From SIG480 sp045537045 (GTDB taxonomy: Bacteria > Bacillota > Clostridia > Oscillospirales > JAAYXM01), in assembly GCA_045537045.1 (NCBI GenBank), contig JAZSOS010000011.1, positions 10,801 to 74,800 on the forward strand: 64,000 bases of DNA. Direction: 5' to 3'. Shown piece after piece: positions 9,316 to 18,565 of the stretch. The notes below the pieces were generated by a model that saw only the letters and a program-made list of their open reading frames with translations, did no database searches and had not been told where the DNA came from. Numbering within the stretch: position 1 is the stretch's first letter; every line of letters begins with the position of its first letter. A program made the translations under genes and the position numbers.

Positions 9316-11069
9316 TTTTCTCCCACCAGGCCTTCCTTAGGCAGGGTTACGGAAGCAGTTGTTCCTTTGCCGTAAACACTTTCTATCTTTATTTCACCGC
9401 CATGGTGTTCAGCAATTTCCTTTGCGATGGCAAGCCCAAGACCGGTGCCGCCCATCTCACGGCTTCGTGCCTTATCAACGCGGTAAAATCTCTCAAACAG
9501 ACGCGGAATATCCTTTTCCGGGATACCTATTCCGTTATCTTTTACAGTTATTTTTATAAATTCATCGTAGTTTTCTGCAGAAAAGTCTATCTTGCCGTCC
9601 TTGCCGGTATACTTTACCGCATTTGAAAGAAGGTTTATGAACACCTGCTCTATACGTTCACGGTCGCCGTAAAAATCGGGAAGTGACGCATCTACCGAAA
9701 GCGTAAGCTTATGTCCGCAACGGCGTGCCTCCATTTCCATTGCACGGTAAGCATTTTCCACACTCTTGCGCATAGAAAATGTCTCGTGCTTCCAGTCCAT
9801 TTTTGCACTGTCAAGCCGCGATAGAGTCAGAAGATCCTTTACTATTCGAGTCATTCTGTCCGTTTCGTTGAGAATAACGTCAAAGAAGCGCTCACGCATC
9901 TCGGAAGGTGCATCCGGCGATTCTGCAAGAGTTTCTGTATAGCTTTTAACGTTCGTCAGCGGAGTGCGAAGCTCGTGGGATACGTTTGCCACGAACTCAC
10001 GCCGTGAATTTTCAAGCTTTGCTGCTGTTGTAAAGTCGTGAATAATGGCAATGATGCCGCCGGCCTCCTCTACCTCGGTTCCGAAGCGTGCAAAGCTGAC
10101 CTTCAGTGTCTTTTCGCCGGTTTCCATGTTGTACTCCTCAAAGCTTCCATCCATGCCCGAAAGTGATGAAAAATCTACTTCCAGATCTTTGAAGATTTCC
10201 GAATACGTCTTATCTTTTTCAGTGTCAAAAGACAACATTTCAACCGCCGCCGGATTGTGGTGAATAAGTGTTCCGTCAGCAGAAAATGCAGTAACTCCGT
10301 CTGTCATATAAAGAAAGAGTGTGTCAAGCTTATTGCGCTCATCCTCAACCTTTGCAAGCGTGGTATTAAGTGCCGCGGCCATATCGTTGAACGTTTGAGT
10401 AAGCGTTCCTATCTCATCGTTTGACTGGACGGCAAGCTCACATTCAAGTTCGCCCATCGAAAGCTTTTTTGCTCCCTTTGTTATATTCTCAATCGGTGTT
10501 GTTATTGTTTTTGCAAAGAAAAAGCTTAAAATCACCGCAAAAAGGAGCGCGAAAACCATCGTTCGCAGAATAATCATAAACATTGATGCCGTAAGACGTT
10601 GCTGATCCTGCTTTGTATCCTTTATATAAACAATGTATTTTACTTCATCATCTACAACTATCGGGTTTGCGCGGTCGATATATCCGCTTGATATCCGCTT
10701 TTCCTGTCCTATCTTGCCGCTAAGTGCGGAAATGATTGCCGGAGTTCTTACCACCTCGTCATCATTTGAGCCGAAAAGCGTCTGCCCCGTTTTTCCGTCG
10801 AGTATGTAATAATTGCGGTATCCGCTTATTCTCATTGATGACGAATATGCCTCAAGCGCACGAGAAAGCCTTTCTGCTCCGTTTTCTGCCTTCGCTTCGT
10901 TTTTGAGCACGGCAAATACCTCGGCATTGAAAACCGAGTTCATCTGCTCTGTAAAATCATCAAAATAGTACACCGAAACCTGATTTAGCATAAAGGTTCC
11001 GACAATTACCATTACCGAAACAATAAGCAGCACGAGCACAAGCACGAGCCTCATCTGAAGCGAACGCAT
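9312..11069 (-). CDS. walK: Sensor histidine kinase WalK (YycG/VicK)
   Basis: Membrane sensor kinase for cell-wall homeostasis, 585 aa. Order: TM1 (about 7-28), extracytoplasmic sensor domain, TM2 (about 163-185), HAMP (about 186-240), PAS (about 250-350), then HisKA with the phospho-accepting His in VSHELRTPLTN and a HATPase domain with DNGIGIPEKD and GGTGLGLAI boxes. The HAMP-PAS-HisKA-HATPase architecture is that of WalK. It follows walR after 35 bases and overlaps the yycH-like gene. Confidence 0.93.
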   Translation of the reverse strand: MRSLQMRLVLVLVLLIVSVMVIVGTFMLNQVSVYYFDDFTEQMNSVFNAEVFAVLKNEAKAENGAERLSRALEAYSSSMRISGYRNYYILDGKTGQTLFGSNDDEVVRTPAIISALSGKIGQEKRISSGYIDRANPIVVDDEVKYIVYIKDTKQDQQRLTASMFMIILRTMVFALLFAVILSFFFAKTITTPIENITKGAKKLSMGELECELAVQSNDEIGTLTQTFNDMAAALNTTLAKVEDERNKLDTLFLYMTDGVTAFSADGTLIHHNPAAVEMLSFDTEKDKTYSEIFKDLEVDFSSLSGMDGSFEEYNMETGEKTLKVSFARFGTEVEEAGGIIAIIHDFTTAAKLENSRREFVANVSHELRTPLTNVKSYTETLAESPDAPSEMRERFFDVILNETDRMTRIVKDLLTLSRLDSAKMDWKHETFSMRKSVENAYRAMEMEARRCGHKLTLSVDASLPDFYGDRERIEQVFINLLSNAVKYTGKDGKIDFSAENYDEFIKITVKDNGIGIPEKDIPRLFERFYRVDKARSREMGGTGLGLAIAKEIAEHHGGEIKIESVYGKGTTASVTLPKEGLVGEK

Positions 11070-11104
11070 ACTGCAACAACACTCCCTCTCCAGTCAGAAT
11101 ATCA

Positions 11105-11803
11105 TCAGTCTGCAAACATATATCCCGCACCGCGGCGCGTTACTATACGCACCGGATTTGCCGGATCGTCCTCAAGCTTTTCGCGAAGGCGGCGCACCGT
11201 AACGTCAACCGTGCGGAGATCTCCGTAATAGTCATACTTCCACACATGTTCCATAAGCTCTTCACGGGAAAAAACCTGATTTGGCTGTGTTGAAAGAAAC
11301 TTTATAAGGTCAAATTCACGCGGGGTAAGCTCAAGCTTCTCTCCGTTTTTCTTCACGTCAAGGCTCTTTAAATTTATTACAATATTGCCGAACACGAGGC
11401 GGTTTTCATCTCTCACATCCTCCGCTTCCGCAGGAGAAACCACACTTCTTCTCACGTTTGCCTTTATTCTCGCCATAAGCTCACGCATCGAAAAGGGCTT
11501 TGTTATATAGTCATCTGCACCAAGCTCAAGACCGAGGATTTTATCAACCTCTTCTTCACGCGCGGTAAGCATAATTATCGGCACGTTAGAGGTTCTTCGC
11601 ACCGCCTTACATACCTCAAATCCGTCAAGCTTCGGCAGCATAACATCAAGAAGAATCAAGTCGGGTTTGTCTGCCAGTGCATGAGAAAGCCCGTCCTCAC
11701 CGTCGTATGCGCAAACTACGGTGTAGCCCTCTTTGCGAAGATTAAATTCAAGAATATCGGCAATTGCCTTTTCATCCTCGACAACAAGAATTTTCTTATC
11801 CAT
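11105..11803 (-). CDS. walR: OmpR-family response regulator WalR (YycF/VicR)
   Basis: Cytoplasmic DNA-binding regulator, 232 aa, partner of WalK; the family controls autolysin and wall-synthesis genes and is essential in many Firmicutes. Receiver domain (1-120) with acidic pair EDE, phosphoacceptor Asp in LLDVMLPKLDG, TAREE and the conserved Lys in ITKPFS. The C-terminal winged helix carries ELTPREFDLI and VDVTVRRLREKLE. It starts 30 bases after the NUDIX gene, so transcription from upstream probably continues into it. Confidence 0.95.
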   Translation of the reverse strand: MDKKILVVEDEKAIADILEFNLRKEGYTVVCAYDGEDGLSHALADKPDLILLDVMLPKLDGFEVCKAVRRTSNVPIIMLTAREEEVDKILGLELGADDYITKPFSMRELMARIKANVRRSVVSPAEAEDVRDENRLVFGNIVINLKSLDVKKNGEKLELTPREFDLIKFLSTQPNQVFSREELMEHVWKYDYYGDLRTVDVTVRRLREKLEDDPANPVRIVTRRGAGYMFAD

Positions 11804-11833
11804 ATCGTCATCCTCCCAAACTACTGATTTTTA

Positions 11834-12367
11834 TTATAATCCGAGAAGTCTCGCCGCACGCAAAATAAGCACAGCTGTCTTTGCATCATCTATTTTACCT
11901 GCATCACACATTGAAAGCGCTTCGGCAAATTTAATTTTCTTAACCTGCAAAAACTCTCCCTCATCCGGATGCGCCTGTCCCTCGTGAAGTCCTGTTGCAA
12001 GATACAAATGTATTCTCTCCGTCATGCATCCCGGCGACGGATAAACAAAGCCGAGGTATTTCATCTCGTCCGCAGTGTATCCGGTTTCTTCGCCCAGTTC
12101 ACGCACTCCGCAGTCGAAATGCGGCTCATCCCCGTCCACCTTACCGGCGGGGGCTTCAAGTATTTCAAGCTCAAACGGATAACGGTACTGCGAAACGAGA
12201 ATTATTTCACCGTCATCGGTAACCGGAAGCACTGCCACTCCGTCACAGTGCTCACAAACCTCACGGGTTGTTTTTCTCCCGCAAAGCTCTACCTCATCCT
12301 CGCGGATGTTCATTATTTTCCCTTTGAAATGATATTTTCGGCTTAACGTTTTTTCTATGTTGGTCAT
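11834..12367 (-). CDS. nudF: NUDIX hydrolase, ADP-ribose pyrophosphatase type
   Basis: A 177-aa NUDIX protein. The box G-x5-E-x7-REL-x-EETGY is complete (GKVDGDE then RELGEETGY, about residues 95-117). An N-terminal beta domain and the S-P-G-x(2)-T-E segment after the box (SPGCMTERIHLY) match ADP-ribose pyrophosphatases, which cleave ADP-ribose to AMP and ribose 5-phosphate. It lies between cinA (54 bases) and walR (30 bases) in one run. CinA C-terminal domains and ADPR pyrophosphatases both act in pyridine-nucleotide recycling. Confidence 0.88.
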   Translation of the reverse strand: MTNIEKTLSRKYHFKGKIMNIREDEVELCGRKTTREVCEHCDGVAVLPVTDDGEIILVSQYRYPFELEILEAPAGKVDGDEPHFDCGVRELGEETGYTADEMKYLGFVYPSPGCMTERIHLYLATGLHEGQAHPDEGEFLQVKKIKFAEALSMCDAGKIDDAKTAVLILRAARLLGL

Positions 12368-12421
12368 ATTTAACCCCTTCTCTCAGCCACTCGTCACCGT
12401 ACGGCGGCGAACGGCTGTTCT

Positions 12422-13663
12422 CTACAATGCTTCTGCCATCTTTCGAAGAAGATTAAAGGCTTCCTGCGCAGCGCGTCCCTTTGCAAGCTCGCGCCCGCGC
12501 GGCTGATAAATTTTCGAGCAAACGGTATCACCCTTAACGGTTACGGCAACATAAACCGTGCCGCCGGGGTTCTTCTCATCTCCGGAGCTTGGGTCTGCAT
12601 AACCCGTAACGCCGATACCTGCATCCGTTCCGAACTTTTCGCACGCCGCGGCCGACAACGCCCGTGCGCACTCCTCACTCACAGCGCCGTATGTTTCAAG
12701 AAGCTCGCGCTCTATTCCGAGAAGCTTCATTTTTATTTCATTTGTATATGCGCACACCCCGCCGTAAAACACCTCAGACGAACCCGGGATATCGGTGATG
12801 AGCTTTGCGCACAGTCCACCTGTACACGACTCTGCGGTTGCAAGCGTAAGCTTTTTTTCACGGAGAAGCCCAAACGCTGCGGCGTGAAGGGACGGAACAT
12901 CAACTCCGTACACCACATCACCGAGAATTTCTTCTACCTTTTCAATAACAGGGCGTGTTATTGCGTCTGCCTCTTTCTCGGTTTCCGCCCGCCCCGTGAC
13001 GCGCAAAAGAACTTCGCCGTCCTTTGCATACGGTGCAAGAGTCGGGTTAGTCATCGTTTCCGCAAACGAGCTTATTCTGCTCTCAACCTCGCTCTCGCCC
13101 ATCCCGTAAATGTGTATACCGTGAGATACAAGATGTGCATCGGAAAGTTTTTTTAGATACGGCACCATACGATGCTTTACCATAGGAATACATTCACGAG
13201 GAGGACCCGGAAGCATGATCAGAATTTTCCCGCCGTCTTCTATTGCGCATCCCGGTGCTGTTCCCCAGTCATTTTCAAGAACAGTGCAACCTTCCGGAAG
13301 ATACGCCTGCCGAGCGTTGTTTTCCGTCATTTTGCGACCGAGCTTTGTGAAATATTCTTCTATTTTTGCAAGTGCGCTTTCGCTTAAAACAAGCTTCTTG
13401 CCAAAAGCTTCTGCCGCAACCTGCTTTGTAAGGTCATCAAACGTCGGACCAAGTCCGCCGGTGGTTATTATGATATCCGCACGCTCTTTCGCGATAAGGA
13501 TACACTTTTTAAGTCTCTCGGGGTTGTCTCCTACAACTGTCTGGTAATACGCGTTAATTCCAAGCTCAGACAAAGCACGCGCAACTGTCACTGCATCGGT
13601 ATTTGTAATCTCGCCGAGAAGAATTTCGGTTCCGACTGCGATTATTTCAGCTGACAAGCTCAA
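12422..13663 (-). CDS. cinA: CinA family protein (N-terminal MoCF-like, C-terminal PncC)
   Basis: 413 aa, the usual two-domain length. The N-terminal COG1058/MoCF-like domain has VGTEILLGEI and TTGGLGPTFDD. The C-terminal PncC domain has TAESCTGGL and the GVTGYADPS segment typical of nicotinamide-nucleotide amidases, which convert NMN to nicotinate mononucleotide. Some homologues are also competence-induced. It follows thiI after 15 bases and precedes the NUDIX hydrolase; the co-location suggests a nucleotide-salvage role. Confidence 0.93.
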   Translation of the reverse strand: MSLSAEIIAVGTEILLGEITNTDAVTVARALSELGINAYYQTVVGDNPERLKKCILIAKERADIIITTGGLGPTFDDLTKQVAAEAFGKKLVLSESALAKIEEYFTKLGRKMTENNARQAYLPEGCTVLENDWGTAPGCAIEDGGKILIMLPGPPRECIPMVKHRMVPYLKKLSDAHLVSHGIHIYGMGESEVESRISSFAETMTNPTLAPYAKDGEVLLRVTGRAETEKEADAITRPVIEKVEEILGDVVYGVDVPSLHAAAFGLLREKKLTLATAESCTGGLCAKLITDIPGSSEVFYGGVCAYTNEIKMKLLGIERELLETYGAVSEECARALSAAACEKFGTDAGIGVTGYADPSSGDEKNPGGTVYVAVTVKGDTVCSKIYQPRGRELAKGRAAQEAFNLLRKMAEAL

Positions 13664-13678
13664 CTTTCTGCCTTCTCT

Positions 13679-14839
13679 CTATATAATTTCAATGTTTTCT
13701 ATTGCCTCGCGGCAAAGCACATCAAACGGAAGCTTTTTCTCCTCTTCAAGGATATTTTCAAGCTTCGGCTTTGTGCGTGGATGCTTCGGCGTGAACACCG
13801 TACAGCAATCCTCATAAGGAAGTATTGACGTTTCAAACGTGTTTATTCTGCGAGCAATGCCCACAATTTCCTCTTTATCCATGCCGATTACCGGACGAAG
13901 CACAGGAAGTGATATGCCGTTTTCTGTAACGCCGAGCGCTTCCATCGTCTGGCTTGCAACCTGACCGAGGCTCTCACCCGTAATGAGCGCACCGCATCCG
14001 TTCTCACGCGCAACCCGCTCTGCAATCTGCATCATAAACCGGCGCATAATAAGGGTAAAATACTCTTCCTTGCAGTTTGCGCGTATCTCCTCCTGAATTT
14101 TCGTAAACGGAACCATTGCGATTTTTATGTTTCCTGCATATTTTCCGACAAGACGTGCAAGCTCAATTACCTTTTCTTTTGCGCGCTCGGAGGTGTACGG
14201 ATATGAGAAAAAGTGAATTCCGAAAAGCTCCACCCCGCGCTTTGCCATCATATATGCGGCAACGGGGCTGTCGATTCCGCCGGAAAGAAGAATTGCGGCA
14301 CGTCCGTTGATACCGACAGGAAGCCCGCCTGCACCCGGGATCGGGTTTGCGTGGACATATGCCGCACGGTCGCGAACTTCAACTTTAACTAAAACTTCCG
14401 GATTTTTTACATCCACCTCTATGTTTTCAAATTCATCATGCAACGCCGAGCCTACCTCAAAGCAAATCTCAGGCGATTTTTTCGGGAATGACTTATCCGA
14501 GCGCTTTGCTTCCACCTTAAAGGTTTTTGCAGTGCTCAGTGTGTCGCGGAGATACTCCTTTGACACGGAAATTATTTTGTCAATATCCTTTGGGACCTCT
14601 GCTGCGCGGGCGATGTTCACGATACCGAACACGCGCTTTGCCGCATCCAGTGCCGCGTCCATATCGCAGTCATCGCTTTGCGGCTCCACGTATATGGTGG
14701 ACTGCATACAATATATTTTGAACTCGCCGAAGTTTCTTATTCTCCACGCAAGATTCTTCATAAGCCTTTTTTCAAAGTTTCCGCGGTTTAGCCCTTTAAG
14801 TACAAGCTCTCCCAGCTTTAAAAGCAATATCTCTTTCAC
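13679..14839 (-). CDS. thiI: tRNA 4-thiouridine sulfurtransferase ThiI
   Basis: Forms s4U at position 8 of tRNA and in some bacteria helps thiazole synthesis. About 386 aa: NFLD plus THUMP domain (RNA binding, about 60-165), then the PP-loop ATPase with SGGIDSPVAAY (about 186). There is no C-terminal rhodanese domain, as usual for Firmicutes, where a dedicated cysteine desulfurase supplies sulfur. A GTG start at 14839 (MKEILLLKLGE) has AAAGGTG eight bases upstream; a TTG at 14857 would add six residues. It is the first gene of the minus-strand run that continues into wal/murA. Confidence 0.93.
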   Translation of the reverse strand: MKEILLLKLGELVLKGLNRGNFEKRLMKNLAWRIRNFGEFKIYCMQSTIYVEPQSDDCDMDAALDAAKRVFGIVNIARAAEVPKDIDKIISVSKEYLRDTLSTAKTFKVEAKRSDKSFPKKSPEICFEVGSALHDEFENIEVDVKNPEVLVKVEVRDRAAYVHANPIPGAGGLPVGINGRAAILLSGGIDSPVAAYMMAKRGVELFGIHFFSYPYTSERAKEKVIELARLVGKYAGNIKIAMVPFTKIQEEIRANCKEEYFTLIMRRFMMQIAERVARENGCGALITGESLGQVASQTMEALGVTENGISLPVLRPVIGMDKEEIVGIARRINTFETSILPYEDCCTVFTPKHPRTKPKLENILEEEKKLPFDVLCREAIENIEII

Positions 14840-15103
14840 GTTATGCGCACCTTTCAATCATTTATAACTATACATTATAATTATACATCATTTATCCAAA
14901 ATAAACAATACCGCGGAAAGGAAAAATTTATTTTTATTCCATTCTGTCTGTCGTCCCAGCCGACGCTCGCTATATGGGCAATAAACGGCTTGGCACAAAG
15001 CTTTATTCAGATGCCATTTGTGAAAATCATAACGCTTCTTTTTGATAGCAACACTTATCACATTGCAACGGTGTGCATATCCTGGGCGCAACACTGCACA
15101 AAA
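14840..15103. other. AT-rich intergenic stretch, no gene seen
   Basis: Roughly 260 bases between thiI and the SLH-protein terminator. TATAAT-like minus-strand sequences near 14870-14885 may drive thiI. A small plus-strand reading frame here has no clear RBS or recognisable domain and is not called. Confidence 0.5.
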
Positions 15104-15137
15104 AAATGAAGCTGTTAAAACAGCCTCATTTTTGTTT
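15104..15137. terminator. Terminator of the SLH-protein gene
   Basis: AAAATGAAGCTGTT and AACAGCCTCATTTTT form a strong stem immediately downstream of the SLH gene's stop (15141), with A/T runs on both sides so that it can end transcription from either direction. Confidence 0.82.
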
Positions 15138-15140
15138 CTT

Positions 15141-16445
15141 TTATTTATATTCGTCAAGATTTTTCGGTGCGGTGATTTTTACATCTGCACCGTTTTTTAT
15201 GTTCGTCATTTCGTACGTTACGGAGATATCCGCTGTCTCTTCGCCCGCTGCAACCGACATTTTCATCTCTCCCGACATGGAAACCAGTTTTCCGGAGCGA
15301 AGTTTAACTGAGATTTTCAGTTCTGAGAGGTCTGCTGCAGCTTCGGTTTCAATCAGCCCGGCAACTGCGTTCACACCGCCCTGTGCGCAGGTTACGGTAT
15401 AAGTTTCGTAGCCGTCGGCTGTTTTCTTTACTTCTATATCTTTTATAAGGCAAATCGGATTTGCTTCGGTCTGCATATTGATATCCATTGTTTCAAGTGC
15501 ATCGGAATATGAAAGCTCTGCCTTCTGCTTCTGACCGGAAACGTCAATATACAGACATCCGTTTGCAAAGTAATGGCTAACCGGCATATCGAGATTGACT
15601 TTTTCGCCATCAACTTCCGTTACTGCCTTTATCGTTCCCTGATACATCATTTTGCTTTTATCCGGATTTTTCGCATCTATATCTGCCGCAAGGCTGAGAA
15701 CATAATACATTTTCATATTTTCCTTGCCGCCAACGGCAGAGGTCATATTTATCTTTACATCCGTTGAGAGCTTTTTTTCTTCATTTAACTCTTTTGTTGC
15801 TTCTATGTATTTGCGGTAGTTTTCAAAAAACTCAATATTCCCTTTGTCATCTGAAACAGCGCCGGAGGCCTTAAGCTTTGTGAGAAGGTCTGCCTCGCCG
15901 GACTTCGGAGAGACTGAGAGCGCGGTATAGCTCATTGCGGCAACATTGTCGCGCAAAAACGCATCTCCTCCGCAGTTTACAAAATCAACAACGCCGCACT
16001 TTTCCGCAAATGCAAGAGCGTCTACGTATGTAAAATCACCGTTTTTTCCATCGGTATATCCGAGAGCACGGAGAAGAAACGTTGCATATTGATGTGCCGT
16101 GCACTTATCCGAATATCCAAATGTTGTTGCACTTGTACCCTTTGTAAGTCCATTATCATGCAGATACTGAACATACGGCTTAGCCCAGTCTGCAACATCC
16201 GTATACGGCGCGGTATAGGAAAGAGCAAGAGCTTCATTCTCCGCACCGAGCAGGCGCACAAGCATAGTTGCCGCCTCTGCGCGAGTAGGTGCGCGGTCAA
16301 GCTCATATCCGTTCTGCGTTCCGCGGAAAAGCCCTATTTCCCCCAGTGCATCTGCGCAATGGTCAAAGCTCGATGCAAAAGAAGTAACTGCAAGCGCCGC
16401 CGCGATCATCACGGCGATAAAAATAGTTTTAAACATCTTTTTCAT
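15141..16445 (-). CDS. Secreted SLH-domain protein with lipoprotein-like C-terminal domain
   Basis: 434 aa with a clear signal peptide (KTIFIAVMIAAALAV, cleavage near residue 25). Residues about 30-200 hold two to three S-layer-homology repeats, recognisable by PTRAEAATMLVRLLG, TDVADWAKPYVQYLHDNGL and TAHQYATFLLRALGY; these bind secondary wall polymers and anchor the protein to the cell surface. The C-terminal half (about 215-434) is a beta-rich domain of unknown function resembling DUF6612/LppX-like folds in style only. It follows the SpoVB-like gene after 26 bases with a GGGGAGG ribosome binding site. Confidence 0.82.
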   Translation of the reverse strand: MKKMFKTIFIAVMIAAALAVTSFASSFDHCADALGEIGLFRGTQNGYELDRAPTRAEAATMLVRLLGAENEALALSYTAPYTDVADWAKPYVQYLHDNGLTKGTSATTFGYSDKCTAHQYATFLLRALGYTDGKNGDFTYVDALAFAEKCGVVDFVNCGGDAFLRDNVAAMSYTALSVSPKSGEADLLTKLKASGAVSDDKGNIEFFENYRKYIEATKELNEEKKLSTDVKINMTSAVGGKENMKMYYVLSLAADIDAKNPDKSKMMYQGTIKAVTEVDGEKVNLDMPVSHYFANGCLYIDVSGQKQKAELSYSDALETMDINMQTEANPICLIKDIEVKKTADGYETYTVTCAQGGVNAVAGLIETEAAADLSELKISVKLRSGKLVSMSGEMKMSVAAGEETADISVTYEMTNIKNGADVKITAPKNLDEYK

Positions 16446-16471
16446 GTTGATACAAACCTCCCCTGAGTTTT

Positions 16472-18070
16472 TTATTTTTTGAATAGGAGCGAGGCTATTT
16501 TTTCGCCTTTCGGAAGTCCAAGAACATCTTCACGCGTTATTCCGCGAGAGAGGATCATCGCCGCAAAATACACTGCAACTCCTACGCATATTGAAAGTGC
16601 AACGGAAATGAGGTTGCCCGCAAACGGAAGCAATACGTGATAGACAAAATACACCGCAACACCCATAACAGCGCAGGATACAAGCGGACGCAGATACGTC
16701 TGCACGAATCCCGGCTTGAATCCAACAAGGCGGGAAAGGCACATCATATTTAGCATCGTTATTATAACGTAGCAGAGCACCGTTCCGATTGCCGCGCCGG
16801 AAAGCTCGATACCGGGTATCGCAATCAGCACATAGTTTGCCGCGACCTTTACCACAGCACCGACAAGCATGGTGATAAGCGGAATCGTTGCATGGCCGAG
16901 AGCCTGCATTGAAGTTGACGTAAGAGAAGATGCGCAGAGGAAAAATGACGCTATTCCGAGTATTGTAAGCACAGGAGCCGCTATCGCAACATCTGCTGCA
17001 GAGGTGTAGAGTATCGACAGCACAGGCTTTGAGAGGACGGATATTCCAACTGCCGCCGGAAGCGTGAATATAACGACTATCCGAAGCGCGGAAAGAAGCG
17101 TTTTTGTGAGCTTTTCGCGGTCTCCGACAGCGTGCGCCGCAGAGATGGTCGGCGTTACGCTCACATTAAGCGAAATGATAATAGACGGAACAAGATTGAA
17201 AATCGGAAGTGCATAGTTTTCATATATACCGAACATTGATGTTGTTGCCTCGGAATCATATCCGAGCGAGGCAAGCCGGTTTGTTATGAGAAACATATCA
17301 ATCGTGCTTGTTACGTTCATAACAAGCGAGCCGAGAGTTACCGGAACTGCAATTTTCAAAAGCGAAGATAGAATTTCACCGCTCTTTCGCATCTTTTCTC
17401 CGCCGTCAGGAAGCTTTCCTTCCAAAGAACGCTTGCGCCATGCAAAGAGGAGCATCATAAGAACGGTAAGCACCGTGCCGAATGTTATTCCGGTTATTAT
17501 GCCGGAGGATATGTATTTCCCGTCATATCCATTCTTCAAAAGAAGCCATGCAAGCGCAAGCCCGACAAACAGACGGGACAGTGCCTCAATTATCTGTGAA
17601 AGCGCGGTGGGAACCATGTTTTCGTGTCCTTGAAAATACCCACGAAATGCTGCAGTACACGCCATGAAAAGAACAGCAGGCGCGAGCGCAACTATGCTTG
17701 GGGCGGCGTTAATGTCATTTGTTGCAAGGGCAAGCTTTTCGGAAAAAGCGATAAGCACAATGCTTCCGGCAAGACCTATTGCAATGCACAGCCCCATTGC
17801 AGTTTTAAAAATGCGGCTTGTCTCACGCGGGCGCGAAAGTGCGCGGCTTTCCGAAATCATCTTTGATATCGCAATAGGTATACCCGCCGTGGCAATGGTA
17901 AGCAATATCGAATAATAGCGATATGCCATACTGTAAAGCCCCATCGTATATTCTCCGACGAGATTTGTAAGCGGAATACGGAACACCGCGCCGATTACCT
18001 TTACAAGAACGCTTGCAACCGCAAGAATAAGCGCGCCTTTTACAAAGGACGCTTCTTTTTTCTGAGTCAA
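16472..18070 (-). CDS. SpoVB/YtgP-type MOP-family lipid flippase
   Basis: 532-aa polytopic membrane protein with about 14 hydrophobic segments, of the oligosaccharidyl-lipid flippase (MOP) superfamily. The start VKGALILAVASVLVKVIGAVFRIP and the segments ISKMISE and AFRGYFQG are typical of the SpoVB/YtgP/MurJ-like branch. Members move lipid-linked wall precursors across the membrane; SpoVB is needed for spore cortex. Whether this copy serves vegetative wall synthesis or cortex cannot be told from sequence. It follows the GNAT gene after 13 bases and precedes the SLH gene. Confidence 0.85.
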   Translation of the reverse strand: MTQKKEASFVKGALILAVASVLVKVIGAVFRIPLTNLVGEYTMGLYSMAYRYYSILLTIATAGIPIAISKMISESRALSRPRETSRIFKTAMGLCIAIGLAGSIVLIAFSEKLALATNDINAAPSIVALAPAVLFMACTAAFRGYFQGHENMVPTALSQIIEALSRLFVGLALAWLLLKNGYDGKYISSGIITGITFGTVLTVLMMLLFAWRKRSLEGKLPDGGEKMRKSGEILSSLLKIAVPVTLGSLVMNVTSTIDMFLITNRLASLGYDSEATTSMFGIYENYALPIFNLVPSIIISLNVSVTPTISAAHAVGDREKLTKTLLSALRIVVIFTLPAAVGISVLSKPVLSILYTSAADVAIAAPVLTILGIASFFLCASSLTSTSMQALGHATIPLITMLVGAVVKVAANYVLIAIPGIELSGAAIGTVLCYVIITMLNMMCLSRLVGFKPGFVQTYLRPLVSCAVMGVAVYFVYHVLLPFAGNLISVALSICVGVAVYFAAMILSRGITREDVLGLPKGEKIASLLFKK

Positions 18071-18083
18071 AACAAACTACCTC

Positions 18084-18557
18084 CTAAATATCAAGCAGCA
18101 TAACAATCTGCCGCACGGTTTCCTCTGTTTCGCGGAACACCTCGTAGAATCCGTGTTTTTTATAAAAAGCATATGCCGACGTGTTACTCTCTGCAACACG
18201 CACAGTGATGTGCCTTTTTCCTTCTCTTTTATATTTCTCTGCCGCATATGAAATAAGCCCGAAACCAAGACCCATACGGCGGAATTCCGGTTTTAAATAC
18301 AGCAAGGAAATATGCCCGGCAGCGGGATAAAGGGAGACTGTGTCATCCAGCATTATAATCCCTGCTTCCCGCTCCCCAAGATACCCGAATGCTATGCTTT
18401 CCACATCGCGCCGGAGCAGTCTTCTCGCCTTTGCAGCGGCATCACGGACATACAACAATTCTTCTCCGAAGATATTGCGCCACGCTGCCGCGTAGTATTC
18501 GCATATTTTTTCTTTATCACGCGGCAGGGACGCAAGCTTTATCTGTATTTTATTCAT
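18084..18557 (-). CDS. GNAT-family N-acetyltransferase
   Basis: 157 aa with the single-domain GNAT fold. The acetyl-CoA-binding motif A is KPEFRRMGLGFGLISYA (about residues 87-103), followed by VRVAESNTSAYAFYKKHGF, the usual motif B region. The substrate is unknown. Eight bases separate it from pyrF and 13 from the SpoVB-like gene, so it is cotranscribed; nothing in the neighbours points to a specific acceptor. Confidence 0.85.
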   Translation of the reverse strand: MNKIQIKLASLPRDKEKICEYYAAAWRNIFGEELLYVRDAAAKARRLLRRDVESIAFGYLGEREAGIIMLDDTVSLYPAAGHISLLYLKPEFRRMGLGFGLISYAAEKYKREGKRHITVRVAESNTSAYAFYKKHGFYEVFRETEETVRQIVMLLDI

Positions 18558-18565
18558 ATTTTAAA

